Positions 1 through 8,159 of a stretch of 64,000 bases of DNA are shown in pieces. The stretch comes from Parabacteroides johnsonii DSM 18315 (GTDB taxonomy: Bacteria > Bacteroidota > Bacteroidia > Bacteroidales > Tannerellaceae), in NCBI RefSeq assembly GCF_025151045.1, contig NZ_CP102285.1, positions 1,612,001-1,676,000 on the forward strand. Reading direction: 5' to 3'. Every line of letters begins with the position of its first letter. The first letter of the stretch is position 1. The position numbers and the translations under genes were made by a program. The notes under the pieces were generated by a model. That model was not told the origin of the DNA. It worked only from the letters and a program-made list of their open reading frames with translations, and ran no database searches.

Positions 1-2
1 CA

Positions 3-152
3 AACGGCGAACCCGGATTGAACTATCTATGTAAAGGTTACAAGAAATTTTTCAAGCATGTGGCTCCTTACATGGATTTCATGAAAAAAGAATTGTTGGC
101 CGAGCGCCCGCCTGCTAATGTTATGCGATGGGCAAGGGAGGATGGGAATTAA
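3..152 (+). CDS. C-terminal end of a radical-SAM (anSME-like) sulfatase maturase, partial
   Basis: Only the last 49 codons are in the window. They read NGEPGLNYLCKGYKKFFKHV at the start, then APYMDFMKKEL, then a PPANVM motif. This pattern is what I recall from the end of anaerobic sulfatase-maturating enzymes, whose SPASM domain ends with a Cys followed by a KFF..V.PYM stretch. Such enzymes convert a Cys or Ser of sulfatases to formylglycine in the cytoplasm. The radical-SAM core lies outside the window, so the assignment rests on the tail alone. It is followed by an A/T-rich direct-repeat spacer and then tldD on the same strand. Confidence 0.6.
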   Translation, partial: NGEPGLNYLCKGYKKFFKHVAPYMDFMKKELLAERPPANVMRWAREDGN

Positions 153-204
153 AAATTAAAGAATTAAGGAATTAAAGAATTAATTATAAATCATCAATTA
201 TAAC

Positions 205-1737
205 GTGAAAATCAATAGACGTGATTTTATCAAAACAGGAGGTATGGTTATGCTTGGATCATTAGCGGCTCCCTCATTCCTGGGAAGTTGTACCGGAAAT
301 GGAACAGATCAAGCTACCGGTATCTCATTCGCTCAGAACCATTTTGGTGTCAGTGAAAGCGACATGAAGAAAGTGCTGGCGGCAGCACTTGAAAAAGGCG
401 GCGACTATGCCGATCTTTTCTTTGAACATTCCTACCGGAATAACATAGGATTGCAGGACGGAGCCGTAAACCGGGCTTCCTCCAATATCGATTTCGGTAT
501 GGGTGTACGCGTATTGGCCGGCGACCAGACCGGTTATGCGTATGTGGAAAACGTGACTCTCGACGAGATGCTGAAAGCAGCCCGTACGGCAGCCCGTATC
601 GCAACCGGCTCGGCAGGAAAAGCTCCGGCAGCCCTGACAGAGGAACCGATCCTGAATAATTATTATGGCGTGCAGACTCCCTGGGACGAACTCGCCGTAA
701 ACGCAAAGACCCCGTATCTTCAGAAACTGAACGATCAGATTTTTGCACTCGATAAGCGGGTACATAAGGTAATGGCTTCACTGGGAGACACGACTTCACA
801 CATCTTGTTCTGCAATTCCGAGGGACAGATGTACTACGACTATCGCCCGATGGTGACGTTAGGTGCGGTCTGCATCATGGAAGACAACGGGAAGATCGAA
901 AATTCGTATGCATCCCGCGCTTTCCGTATGGGGGCTGAATTCCTGACAGACGATATCATTGCCGAAGTAGCAAAGGAGGCAGTAGAAAAAACCTCCATCC
1001 TGTTCCAGGCCATCAAGCCTAAAGGAGGCGAAATGCCGGTCGTAATGGGTGCCGGAGGCTCCGGTATCTTGTTGCATGAAGCAATCGGCCATGCTTTCGA
1101 AGCCGACTTCAATCGCAAGAATACGTCTATCTTCTCCGACCAGCTGAACAAGAAGGTTTGTAACGAGCATATCAATGTGGTGGACGACGGTACGATTCCT
1201 TTCAACCGCGGTTCTGTCAACATCGACGACGAAGGCATCGCCGGACAGAAGACCTATATCGTGAAGGAAGGCATCCTGACCAGCTACTTGCACGACCGTA
1301 TCAGCGCCAAGCATTACGGTATTCCGTCAACGGGCAACGGCCGCCGCGAGTCATTCCGCCAGATGCCGATCCCGCGTATGCGCGCTACCTACATGGAAGC
1401 CGGAAACGTGACGGAAGAAGAAATGATCTCGACCGTGAAAAAAGGTATCTATGCCTCCAGCTTTACCAATGGACAGGTACAGATCGGTGCGGGCGATTTC
1501 ACCTTCTTCGTGAAAGACGGTTACCTGATTGAAAACGGTAAACTGACACAGCCGATCAAGGATATCAATATCATCGGTAACGGTCCTCGTGCATTGGCCG
1601 ATATCACGATGGTCGGAAACAATTACAAGATGGATAACGGCACTTGGACATGCGGCAAGGACGGACAATCCTGCCCGGTAACCTGCGGGATGCCGTCAGC
1701 TTTAGTTAGTAAACTTACAGTAGGAGGAGAAAATTGA
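205..1737 (+). CDS. tldD: TldD-family metalloprotease with an export signal
   Basis: This 510-residue protein belongs to the TldD/PmbA family, whose TldD-TldE heterodimer is a zinc protease that degrades or matures peptides. The zinc motif HEAIGH (HExxxH, H291-H296) and the C-terminal CGKDGQ motif around residue 490 are intact. Unlike E. coli TldD, which is cytosolic, the N-terminus has a twin-arginine motif (NRRDFIKTGG), a short hydrophobic stretch and a lipobox-like LGSC, so this copy is predicted to be exported and possibly lipidated. The start is GTG at 205 and fits the signal peptide exactly. The partner-like gene follows after a 96-bp repeat-filled spacer, which suggests one transcript. 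Confidence 0.92.
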   Translation: MKINRRDFIKTGGMVMLGSLAAPSFLGSCTGNGTDQATGISFAQNHFGVSESDMKKVLAAALEKGGDYADLFFEHSYRNNIGLQDGAVNRASSNIDFGMGVRVLAGDQTGYAYVENVTLDEMLKAARTAARIATGSAGKAPAALTEEPILNNYYGVQTPWDELAVNAKTPYLQKLNDQIFALDKRVHKVMASLGDTTSHILFCNSEGQMYYDYRPMVTLGAVCIMEDNGKIENSYASRAFRMGAEFLTDDIIAEVAKEAVEKTSILFQAIKPKGGEMPVVMGAGGSGILLHEAIGHAFEADFNRKNTSIFSDQLNKKVCNEHINVVDDGTIPFNRGSVNIDDEGIAGQKTYIVKEGILTSYLHDRISAKHYGIPSTGNGRRESFRQMPIPRMRATYMEAGNVTEEEMISTVKKGIYASSFTNGQVQIGAGDFTFFVKDGYLIENGKLTQPIKDINIIGNGPRALADITMVGNNYKMDNGTWTCGKDGQSCPVTCGMPSALVSKLTVGGEN

Positions 1738-1738
1738 T

Positions 1739-1825
1739 ATGATTTATGATTTCAGATTTATGATTTATCACCGACACATGAATCTATAATCTGGAATCAT
1801 AATTCATAAATCATAAATCATAAAT
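1739..1825. repeat. Heptamer-type inverted repeat between tldD and tldE
   Basis: The spacer consists of two arms built from short A/T-rich units (GATTTAT in the left arm at about 1739-1768, CATAAAT in the right arm at about 1787-1825) that are reverse complements of each other. The arms could form a long imperfect hairpin around the central 17 bases. Similar architecture with other unit sequences occurs at 39376-39470 and 44582-44650. Confidence 0.6.
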
Positions 1826-1833
1826 TATTAGAC

Positions 1834-3153
1834 ATGATAACGAACGAAAATAAAAAGCTGGCTCAATGGGCTATGGAATTTGCCTTGAAAAACGGTTGCC
1901 AGGCCTCACGTGTAAGCATCTATAACGGATCGAGCAGTTCTTTCGAAATACGCGACATGAAGATGGACCGTTTGCAGCAGGCATCGGAAAACAGTTTGGT
2001 GATCCATCTGTTTGTGGACGGGCGTTTCGGCTCCTTCTCCACAAACCGTCTGGATAAAAAGGAACTGGAAGGTTTCATTCGCAACGGTATCGCTTCCACT
2101 CGTTTCCTAGCGGAAGACAAGGCACGCACGTTGCCCGACGCTTCTCTCTATTATAAAGGAGGAGGTGCTGACCTGCAACTGATCGATCCGAAATTCGACT
2201 CGATCCAGCCGGACGATAAAGTGGCGCTGGCCATGAACGTCTGCAACGAAATGATGGGGAAAGACGCCCGTATCATCTCGGCCAATTCATCCTACAGCGA
2301 CGAAAAGGATTTCAAATATATGGTTGCCAGCAATGGTTTCGAAGGGGAAGCATCCGGTTCCTCTTTCAGCTTGGTTGCCAGCGTAAGCATCAAAGGCGAA
2401 GGGGATGCCCGCCCGGAATCATACTGGTTCGACTCTTCGCTCTATTATGATACGCTGGTTAAGGAAGGCTTGGGTGCAAAAGCTCTGGAACGTGTAATGC
2501 GTAAGCTGGGACAGAAGAAGGTCGCTTCCGGCAAGTATCAGATGGTTGTGGACAATATGAATTCCTCCCGCCTGCTTTCTCCGGTAATCGATGCATTGTA
2601 CGGTTCTTCCATCCAGCAGAAAAACTCTTTTCTGTTGGATAAAATCGACCAGAAAGTATTGGGTGACCGCCTGACAATTATCGACGAGCCGCACATGGTG
2701 GGTGCATCCGGTGCCCGCTATTTCGATGGCGAAGGCGTAGCGACAAAGCGTATGCCGGTGTTTGAAAACGGTGTTCTGAAAACCTATTATATCGATACTT
2801 ATTCAGCCAATAAGATGGATATGAAACAGACTATCGCCTCCCCTTCTATCCTGACCATGCAGATGGGAAATAGAGATGCGGATGGTCTGATCGCATCTGT
2901 CGATAAAGGCATTCTGGTAACCGGCTTCAACGGCGGCAACAGCAACAGTACGACCGGCGACTTCTCCTACGGTGTGGAAGGTTTCCTAATCGAAAAAGGC
3001 TGCCTGACACAGCCCATCTCCGAAATGAATGCAACAGGCAACATGATTTCTTTGTGGAGCAACCTAGCCGAAGTCGGCAACGACCCTCGCACGTTCTCCA
3101 GCTGGCGTGTTCCTTCGTTATTATTCGACGGAGTGGATTTTAGCGGACTATAG
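1834..3153 (+). CDS. TldE/PmbA-family partner protein
   Basis: This 439-residue protein is the second PmbA/TldD-family member of the pair. It shares the family layout (N-terminal domain about 1-190, C-terminal domain about 220-430 with the GFNGGNSNSTTGDFSYGVEG stretch) but lacks the HExxxH zinc motif, as expected for the non-catalytic TldE subunit. It has no signal peptide, in contrast with the upstream TldD, which raises the question of whether the two meet in the same compartment. ATG start at 1834; the gene ends just before a strong terminator. Confidence 0.9.
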   Translation: MITNENKKLAQWAMEFALKNGCQASRVSIYNGSSSSFEIRDMKMDRLQQASENSLVIHLFVDGRFGSFSTNRLDKKELEGFIRNGIASTRFLAEDKARTLPDASLYYKGGGADLQLIDPKFDSIQPDDKVALAMNVCNEMMGKDARIISANSSYSDEKDFKYMVASNGFEGEASGSSFSLVASVSIKGEGDARPESYWFDSSLYYDTLVKEGLGAKALERVMRKLGQKKVASGKYQMVVDNMNSSRLLSPVIDALYGSSIQQKNSFLLDKIDQKVLGDRLTIIDEPHMVGASGARYFDGEGVATKRMPVFENGVLKTYYIDTYSANKMDMKQTIASPSILTMQMGNRDADGLIASVDKGILVTGFNGGNSNSTTGDFSYGVEGFLIEKGCLTQPISEMNATGNMISLWSNLAEVGNDPRTFSSWRVPSLLFDGVDFSGL

Positions 3154-3171
3154 AGAAACGAGACATATCGC

Positions 3172-3204
3172 AAAAAGGCGGGCTTACCCAAGTCTGCCTT
3201 TTTA
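3172..3204 (+). terminator. Rho-independent terminator after tldE
   Basis: AAAAAGGCGGGCTT pairs with AAGTCTGCCTTTTT around an ACCC loop and is followed by a T-rich tract. It lies 18 bases after the tldE stop. Confidence 0.8.
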
Positions 3205-3218
3205 TTTTATCGGATTAT

Positions 3219-3422
3219 TTGTATCCTCCGGTATTAATCATCAATGAGAAACTGGGTGATTTCTTTATCGATATTGCCAAATTGGTCTTTGCAGGAGTTG
3301 TTTTAAGTACGTTGTTGGATATAACAAGTGATAAACTGTTAGTTTTAATATTGGGTATTTCAGCTACTGTAGTATTTGTTATTGTAGGTCTTAAATATTA
3401 TAAAGAAAAAGGAGGTAAATGA
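3219..3422 (+). CDS. Small DUF6722-like membrane protein, first of a tiny pair
   Basis: This 67-residue protein has an N-terminal amphipathic stretch (EKLGDFFIDIAKLVFAGVVL) and two hydrophobic segments at about residues 18-34 and 42-59, ending in a Lys-rich tail. The only in-frame start visible is TTG at 3219. It resembles the protein at 48189-48428 over the FF(I/Y)D(I/L)(A/S)KL.FA..VL stretch, so the two are paralogues. I believe it matches the uncharacterised DUF6722 family of Bacteroidales, but its function is unknown. Its stop codon overlaps the start of the next small gene (ATGA), which argues that both are translated together. Confidence 0.65.
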   Translation: MYPPVLIINEKLGDFFIDIAKLVFAGVVLSTLLDITSDKLLVLILGISATVVFVIVGLKYYKEKGGK

Positions 3423-3535
3423 TGGAAGCCGTATATTTATTCAGTAGTATGATTGTTTTCGGATTAATTATGATTGCGATCCTTTCCTACCGGGAACGGA
3501 AATACAAGAAAGAACATCCGGAAGAATGTAAGTAA
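3419..3535 (+). CDS. 38-residue single-pass membrane protein, second of the tiny pair
   Basis: An ATG overlapping the upstream TGA opens a 38-codon frame: one hydrophobic helix (about residues 5-23, FSSMIVFGLIMIAILSY) followed by a charged tail rich in Arg, Lys and Glu. The next codon is also ATG, so translation could begin at 3422. The overlap and the immediately following bidirectional terminator make this a credible gene despite its size. A similar single-helix protein follows the paralogue at 48 kb. Confidence 0.6.
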   Translation: MMEAVYLFSSMIVFGLIMIAILSYRERKYKKEHPEECK

Positions 3536-3538
3536 TAA

Positions 3539-3575
3539 GAAAAAGGAGAAAGCGGCAATTGCTTTCTCCTTTTTC
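3539..3575. terminator. Bidirectional terminator
   Basis: GAAAAAGGAGAAAGC pairs perfectly with GCTTTCTCCTTTTTC around a 7-base loop, with A-rich and T-rich flanks, so it can serve both the rightward small genes and the leftward hlyIII gene. Confidence 0.85.
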
Positions 3576-3577
3576 TT

Positions 3578-4231
3578 TTATACCAACAGGTAAATCGATA
3601 TAAAATGGCAGACGCTCCCTCCCAGCACAAAGAAATGCCAAACAGGATGCATATATTTATACTTGTCCAGGAAGAAAAACAAGCTGCCCACCGTATAAAA
3701 CAGCCCTCCTCCTATCAACCAATACAGAACATCCATCGAACCAGTCTCACGAAAGACATGCAGTAAGGGCTTGAAGGCAATTATGACTACCCAGCCCATT
3801 GCCAGATAGCAAACCGTTTTCAGATGGTCTTTCTTCTTCATCTTCCGGAAACTCAACCAGACACCGACCACTGCCGCAATCCATACGATGGCGAATAGCG
3901 ACCAACCCCAATAGCCTTCCTGCCGAAGGGCTACCAGAGTAAAGGGTGTATAAGTCCCCGCAATATGCAGATAGATCGCACTATGGTCGAACCGGCGTAA
4001 AAGCCTTTTCTGCCGTGCATGGGTCGAAGCATGGTAAAATGTAGATGTCACATACGAAAGTGTCATACAAACAGCATAAACAGCAAAACTGCCGATCGCC
4101 CAAGGATTGCCGCTTCGGATAGCCGCCATCATCAAAACAACGATAGCGGTTAGTCCCAAAAGCATCCCGGCGCCATGTGTCAGGACATTGGCTACCTCTT
4201 CACCGTATGTTTGTCGTTGCCGGGCAATCAT
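3578..4231 (-). CDS. HlyIII/PAQR-family membrane protein (hemolysin III homologue)
   Basis: This 217-residue protein has seven predicted membrane helices. The family markers are visible: an N-terminal E(E/V)..N..THG motif, SxxFH in YVTSTFYHAS, the LRRFDHSAIYLHIAGTYTPF stretch, and a C-terminal H.xxH (HPVWHFFVLGGSVCHF). The His, Asp and Ser residues match the metal site of PAQR-type proteins. Bacterial members are called hemolysin III, but a physiological role in membrane homeostasis or hydrolysis is more likely than haemolysis. It starts 4 bases after the small HMA gene and is probably the last gene of the copper operon. Confidence 0.88.
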   Translation of the reverse strand: MIARQRQTYGEEVANVLTHGAGMLLGLTAIVVLMMAAIRSGNPWAIGSFAVYAVCMTLSYVTSTFYHASTHARQKRLLRRFDHSAIYLHIAGTYTPFTLVALRQEGYWGWSLFAIVWIAAVVGVWLSFRKMKKKDHLKTVCYLAMGWVVIIAFKPLLHVFRETGSMDVLYWLIGGGLFYTVGSLFFFLDKYKYMHPVWHFFVLGGSVCHFISIYLLV

Positions 4232-4235
4232 CCGC

Positions 4236-4448
4236 TTATAACTGTTCAGCCTTGAACCCGGCCTCTTTTACTGCTGCAATCACAGTAGCAGGAGCAAGAT
4301 CAACTTTCACTTCCAGCACCTTATTCGGATCGGTCAAATCGATCGACCAGTCATCCGAGGCCATTAACGTATTGAGCTTTGCACCTATTGCCGCTACACA
4401 TCCACCACACTTTGCATTTGTCTTAAATTTTGTTGTTGCCATAATCAT
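4236..4448 (-). CDS. Small HMA-domain protein (copper chaperone-like)
   Basis: This 70-residue protein is one heavy-metal-associated domain with a CGGC metal-binding motif near residue 14 (the usual motif is CxxC) and the expected beta-alpha-beta length. It is likely a cytosolic Cu(I) chaperone that hands copper to the adjacent P-type ATPase. It begins 15 bases after copA on the same strand. An alternative start two codons downstream (4442) cannot be excluded. Confidence 0.8.
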   Translation of the reverse strand: MIMATTKFKTNAKCGGCVAAIGAKLNTLMASDDWSIDLTDPNKVLEVKVDLAPATVIAAVKEAGFKAEQL

Positions 4449-4463
4449 TCTATTTTTAAATTG

Positions 4464-6674
4464 TTATTTCATGAATTTTAACCGTAAACTATTCAATACT
4501 ACCGATACAGAGCTAAAAGCCATTGCTGCACTTGCCAACATCGGATTCAACAGCAGTCCGTTTATCGGGAACAAAACGCCCGCAGCCAACGGAATACCGA
4601 TCACATTATATATAAATGCCCAAAACAAGTTCTGATAAATCAGGCGAACTGTCTGTTTGGACAAACGGATCGCATCGGGAAGCAGCAACAGGTCAGACGT
4701 GATAAGCGTGACCATCGCCACATCCATCGCAATATCCGTTCCTTTTCCCATCGCGATACTGACATCCGCCCGGGCAAGTGCTTGCGAGTCGTTAATACCA
4801 TCGCCGACCATCGCTACTTTCTTTCCTTGTCTTTGCAAAGATACGATATATTCCTCTTTATCGTTCGGCATCACTTCAGCCTTATAATGATCTATGCCCA
4901 ATGCCTCGCTGACTCGTTCAGCTGTCCGGACACCGTCGCCTGTCAGAAGATGTACTTCTATTCCCTGTTTTTTCAGTTCCTTAACAGCTTCCGCAGAAGT
5001 CGGCTTGATACGGTCCGAGATCGCCAAGGCAGCCAACAACCGGGCATCCTGACCATAAAAGACAACACTTTGCCCCTCCTCCTGCCATTGTCCGATTTGC
5101 TTACGTGCCTTTTCCGGAATATCGGCCTGGAATAGCTCCAGTAATCCCTGGCTCCCTACCCAGTAGGTGGCCCCTTCGACCTGAATGCGCACGCCCCGTC
5201 CTGTCAGGCTTTCGAAATTCTCAGTCTCACAGACCTTTGCACTGGAATCTTCCAACCAACGGATAATAGCGGATGCCAAAGGATGTTCGGACTTCTGCTC
5301 TGCCGTGTACAGAATGTCCAAGTAACGGGTATTGTCGTCTGAAATCCAGTAAGAATCCGTAACAACCGGCACACCTTCCGTCAGTGTCCCGGTCTTATCC
5401 AAAACAATCGTATCGACCTTGCATAGATTTTCCAGAGCGAAAGCATCCTTAATCAAGATATGCCGTTCGGCCCCTTTTCCCATTCCGACCATCAAGGCTG
5501 TCGGCGTAGCCAATCCCAATGCACACGGGCAAGCAATAACCAACACCGAGACGGCCGATAGCAATGCATACGAGAAATAGCTTTCTCCCCCTATCATCAG
5601 CCAACAGACAAAGGTGAGAATCGAAAGCAATACGACGACAGGAACAAATATACCGCTTATTTTATCTACAATCCGCTGAACAGGAGCCTTGCTTCCCTGT
5701 GCCGATTGAACCATCTGCACGATCTGAGCCAATACGGTCGTTCCCCCGACACCTGTCGCTTCCATCGTAAAAGCGCCCTTCTGATTGATCGTTCCGGCCA
5801 ACACCCGGTCACCGGCATTTTTCTCCACCGGAATCGGCTCTCCGCTCAGCATACTTTCGTCTACCGAAGAACTTCCCTGTAAAAGAGTTCCGTCCACCGG
5901 AATCTTTTCTCCCGGTCGTACACTGATTATATTACCGACCTGAAGAATCGAGATAGGCACTTCTTCTTCTCTCCCGTCCATTACCAAACGGGCCGTTTTA
6001 GGCTGCAACCCCATCAATCCTTTTATCGCCGAAGACGTACTGTTCTTAGCACGCTCCTCCATCAGTTTGCCCAACAACACGAACGCGATGATCACGCCTG
6101 AAGCCTCATAATAAACATGTGGTTCCAGCCCTTTTTCCAACCAAAATCCGGGACATAAAGTATTGAAAAGGCTGAACAGAAAAGCGATCGAAGTACTGAG
6201 TGCGACCAATGTGTCCATATTGGCTTTTCCCCCCAGGGCATGCCGCACGCCGCTCACATAAAACGAGCGTCCGAAAAAGACCATAATGGCCAATGCCAAC
6301 ACCATCATGATCCAGTCGGCAAACGGCATATGCATAAACACCATCCCCAAAAGTGCTAACGGGATGGACAGCACCCATGCACCTATCGTATTCCTCCTCA
6401 ATATCTTATAATGTTTTCTAGCCATCTCCTCCTGCATGGCTACAGGATCTTCAGCATCGACTATCAGATCATATCCGGCAGCCTGTACAGCTGTTTGCAT
6501 AGCCTTCAAAGTGATGATAGACGGATTATAAGTCACCGTCAACGTACCCGCAGCGAAATTCACGCTTGCCTTCTCCACACCAGGCAATGCCTGTACCGTA
6601 CTCTCCACACTCGCCGCACAAACGGCACAACTCATTTCAAGAACAGGCAATACCTTTGTTTCTGTTTCTCTCAT
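4464..6674 (-). CDS. copA: Copper-exporting P1B-type ATPase
   Basis: This 736-residue protein is a Cu(I)-type P-ATPase. It has one N-terminal HMA domain with CAVC, the CPC ion motif in the [13 protein letters not shown] helix, the phosphorylation motif DKTGTLT, the SEHPLA motif of the N-domain and the GDGIND hinge. It exports Cu+ from the cytoplasm at the expense of ATP. I place the start at the ATG at 6674; a TTG six codons upstream (6692) is in frame, but the ATG sits 31 bases from the predicted transcription start and gives a normal N-terminus. It heads an operon with the HMA protein and the HlyIII homologue. Confidence 0.93.
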   Translation of the reverse strand: MRETETKVLPVLEMSCAVCAASVESTVQALPGVEKASVNFAAGTLTVTYNPSIITLKAMQTAVQAAGYDLIVDAEDPVAMQEEMARKHYKILRRNTIGAWVLSIPLALLGMVFMHMPFADWIMMVLALAIMVFFGRSFYVSGVRHALGGKANMDTLVALSTSIAFLFSLFNTLCPGFWLEKGLEPHVYYEASGVIIAFVLLGKLMEERAKNSTSSAIKGLMGLQPKTARLVMDGREEEVPISILQVGNIISVRPGEKIPVDGTLLQGSSSVDESMLSGEPIPVEKNAGDRVLAGTINQKGAFTMEATGVGGTTVLAQIVQMVQSAQGSKAPVQRIVDKISGIFVPVVVLLSILTFVCWLMIGGESYFSYALLSAVSVLVIACPCALGLATPTALMVGMGKGAERHILIKDAFALENLCKVDTIVLDKTGTLTEGVPVVTDSYWISDDNTRYLDILYTAEQKSEHPLASAIIRWLEDSSAKVCETENFESLTGRGVRIQVEGATYWVGSQGLLELFQADIPEKARKQIGQWQEEGQSVVFYGQDARLLAALAISDRIKPTSAEAVKELKKQGIEVHLLTGDGVRTAERVSEALGIDHYKAEVMPNDKEEYIVSLQRQGKKVAMVGDGINDSQALARADVSIAMGKGTDIAMDVAMVTLITSDLLLLPDAIRLSKQTVRLIYQNLFWAFIYNVIGIPLAAGVLFPINGLLLNPMLASAAMAFSSVSVVLNSLRLKFMK

Positions 6675-6711
6675 ATCGCGTTCAAATGTCAAATTTGTTT
6701 CATTAGTATAA

Positions 6712-6719
6712 CAAAGATA
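6712..6719 (-). promoter_or_regulatory. Predicted -7 box for the copA operon
   Basis: On the minus strand the sequence reads TATCTTTG, matching the Bacteroidetes -7 consensus TAnnTTTG, 38 bases upstream of the copA ATG. Confidence 0.55.
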
Positions 6720-6861
6720 CGGTTTATTCGGTTATTTCGTAACTAAATAAATATTCTTTGATTTTAATAGAATTATTTGCAGAAAGGGGCTATTATTTAA
6801 CATTCGAATATACGACCTTTGCCGATGATCAAACGAATGAACGAATTAAAAAATAAGACGT

Positions 6862-7314
6862 ATGATACTTGATTCATTAAACAACACAGAAAAAATCGAA
6901 TGCCTGCATCCTCTATTCAAACAAGCATTCGACTATTTAAAATCTACGGACTTCTCTAAGGTGGAAGATGGTAAGTATGAACTGGAAGGTTCTCGTTTAT
7001 ATGTAAGCGTCGTCAGTATTTTCGGTAAAGAAAAGAAAGATGCTGCTATCGAAACACACAAAAAATACATCGACATCCAGATGCCCCTGTTAGGTGTGGA
7101 GAAAATCGGCTGGAAACCGGGATGTGAGCTACAGGAAGAATCGACTCCTTATAACGAGCAAAAAGACATCGCTTTCTATATTGACCGTCCTACAGCCTAC
7201 ACCAAGATCTACCCGGGACAGTTCGCCATTTATTTCCCCGAAGACGGCCATGCACCCGGCATCGGTCAGGGCAATATCCGTAAGGTGATCGTAAAGGTAC
7301 AAGTTGAAAAATAA
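6862..7314 (+). CDS. YhcH/YjgK/YiaL-family protein
   Basis: This 150-residue protein matches the YhcH/YjgK/YiaL family (DUF386), a small cupin-like fold with conserved His and Glu residues, seen here in ETHKKYIDIQ and the PEDGHAPGI stretch. Family members are linked to sialic acid and other sugar utilisation and to the small subunit of the Ebg beta-galactosidase; a sugar epimerase or isomerase role has been proposed. Here it is alone, between copA and the polysaccharide locus, so the context does not fix the substrate. Its stop codon lies inside the left inverted repeat of the element at 7313-7469. Confidence 0.85.
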   Translation: MILDSLNNTEKIECLHPLFKQAFDYLKSTDFSKVEDGKYELEGSRLYVSVVSIFGKEKKDAAIETHKKYIDIQMPLLGVEKIGWKPGCELQEESTPYNEQKDIAFYIDRPTAYTKIYPGQFAIYFPEDGHAPGIGQGNIRKVIVKVQVEK

Positions 7315-7469
7315 AAATAAGAGAGTGTGTCAAAATCTCCTTGTCCCCGCACTTGATGCGGGGACGCAAAAGGACAGGCCTTATTAATCTGACTTTTATA
7401 GGGCTGGTTTTAACGCGATCCCGCGAGAGGCGCGGGAACAGGATAGTTTCGACACACTCTCTTATTTTT
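7313..7469. mobile_element. 157-bp MITE-like element with 19-bp terminal inverted repeats
   Basis: The ends at 7313-7331 and 7451-7469 are perfect 19-bp inverted repeats (AAAAATAAGAGAGTGTGTC and its complement). Inside are two G+C-rich perfect hairpins: GTCCCCGCA/TGCGGGGAC at 7343-7365 and TCCCGCG/CGCGGGA at 7419-7437. The interior is much richer in G+C than its surroundings. It encodes no convincing protein. It may be a non-autonomous mobile repeat or a compound structured terminator for the YhcH gene; the sequence cannot separate these. The left end overlaps the stop codon of the upstream gene. Confidence 0.55.
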
Positions 7470-7600
7470 TATACGCGAAACAGACAAAAAAGCACCAACC
7501 AAACTTCGACTAAAGGTACAATAAACCGGAAAAACCTCAAGCAAACCGTTATTCTCACAAAAATATTATTCAATATACTTTAATTTTCAAAAGTTTTCTC

Positions 7601-7608
7601 TACTTTTG
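7601..7608 (+). promoter_or_regulatory. Predicted -7 box for the rightward polysaccharide operon
   Basis: TACTTTTG followed by C matches TAnnTTTG. Transcription would begin near 7615, giving a leader of about 177 bases before the first ATG at 7792. The rest of the 7470-7791 gap holds the leader terminator and nothing else I can name. Confidence 0.6.
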
Positions 7609-7659
7609 CATTGGCATATTCACAAAGACACATATTATTCCAATGAATTTATAGAATCT

Positions 7660-7697
7660 AACTCTACCCGACTTCCAAGGTGGGTCAGAGTTTTTTG
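7660..7697 (+). terminator. Leader terminator upstream of the polysaccharide operon
   Basis: AACTCT pairs with AGAGTT and CCC with GGG in a compact hairpin, immediately followed by six T residues. It lies between the predicted promoter and the first gene, with no reading frame in between, so it is placed to attenuate the operon. A possible competing pairing is GACTTC (7670-7675) with GAAGTC (7736-7741). Confidence 0.7.
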
Positions 7698-7791
7698 TAT
7701 TTTATACATTCTTCAATGATAAAGCCAATAGTGGAGAAGTCCAACGAGTTTTAAAGTCAAATAATTGTAGGGTAACGCAAAATTGCCAATA

Positions 7792-8154
7792 ATGAAGTCG
7801 ATTCTAATTGTTGATGACAAGCCGGAAATAGCAAAGATCATCATGATCTATTTATCCAGCTCCTATCAAGTGGTGTATATGGAAAATCCAGTAAAAGCCA
7901 TTTCATGGATGAACGAGGGAAATATTCCGGACGGTATAATTTCTGATTTGAATATGCCGGAGATGAGTGGTGAAGAATTCGTATGTTATTTAAAAGGGAA
8001 CAACCTTTTCAATCACATCCCAATTTTAGTATTATCGAGCGAAGAAAGCAGTTCAACACGAATACGCCTACTGGAAGAAGGAGCTGAAGATTTTATAATA
8101 AAACCATTCAATCCCGAAGAGTTAAGAATCAGGATTAAAAGACTTGTAAAATAA
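7792..8154 (+). CDS. Stand-alone response-regulator receiver protein
   Basis: This 120-residue protein is a single CheY-like receiver domain with no output domain. The acidic pair (VDD), the phosphoacceptor Asp52 in SDLNMPEMSG, the Ser/Thr position in VLSS and the Lys in IIKPFNPEEL are all present, so it should be phosphorylatable. The ATG at 7792 is preferred over an in-frame TTG three codons upstream because it begins the first beta strand. It ends 5 bases before the initiating sugar transferase, and I infer a role in controlling polysaccharide production. No partner kinase is adjacent. Confidence 0.88.
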   Translation: MKSILIVDDKPEIAKIIMIYLSSSYQVVYMENPVKAISWMNEGNIPDGIISDLNMPEMSGEEFVCYLKGNNLFNHIPILVLSSEESSSTRIRLLEEGAEDFIIKPFNPEELRIRIKRLVK

Positions 8155-8159
8155 CTGAT

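Noticed and set aside
7341-7583. 80-codon frame across the MITE-like element
   Set aside because: It consists of the hairpins and A/T-rich flank, has no recognisable composition and ends just before the promoter box.
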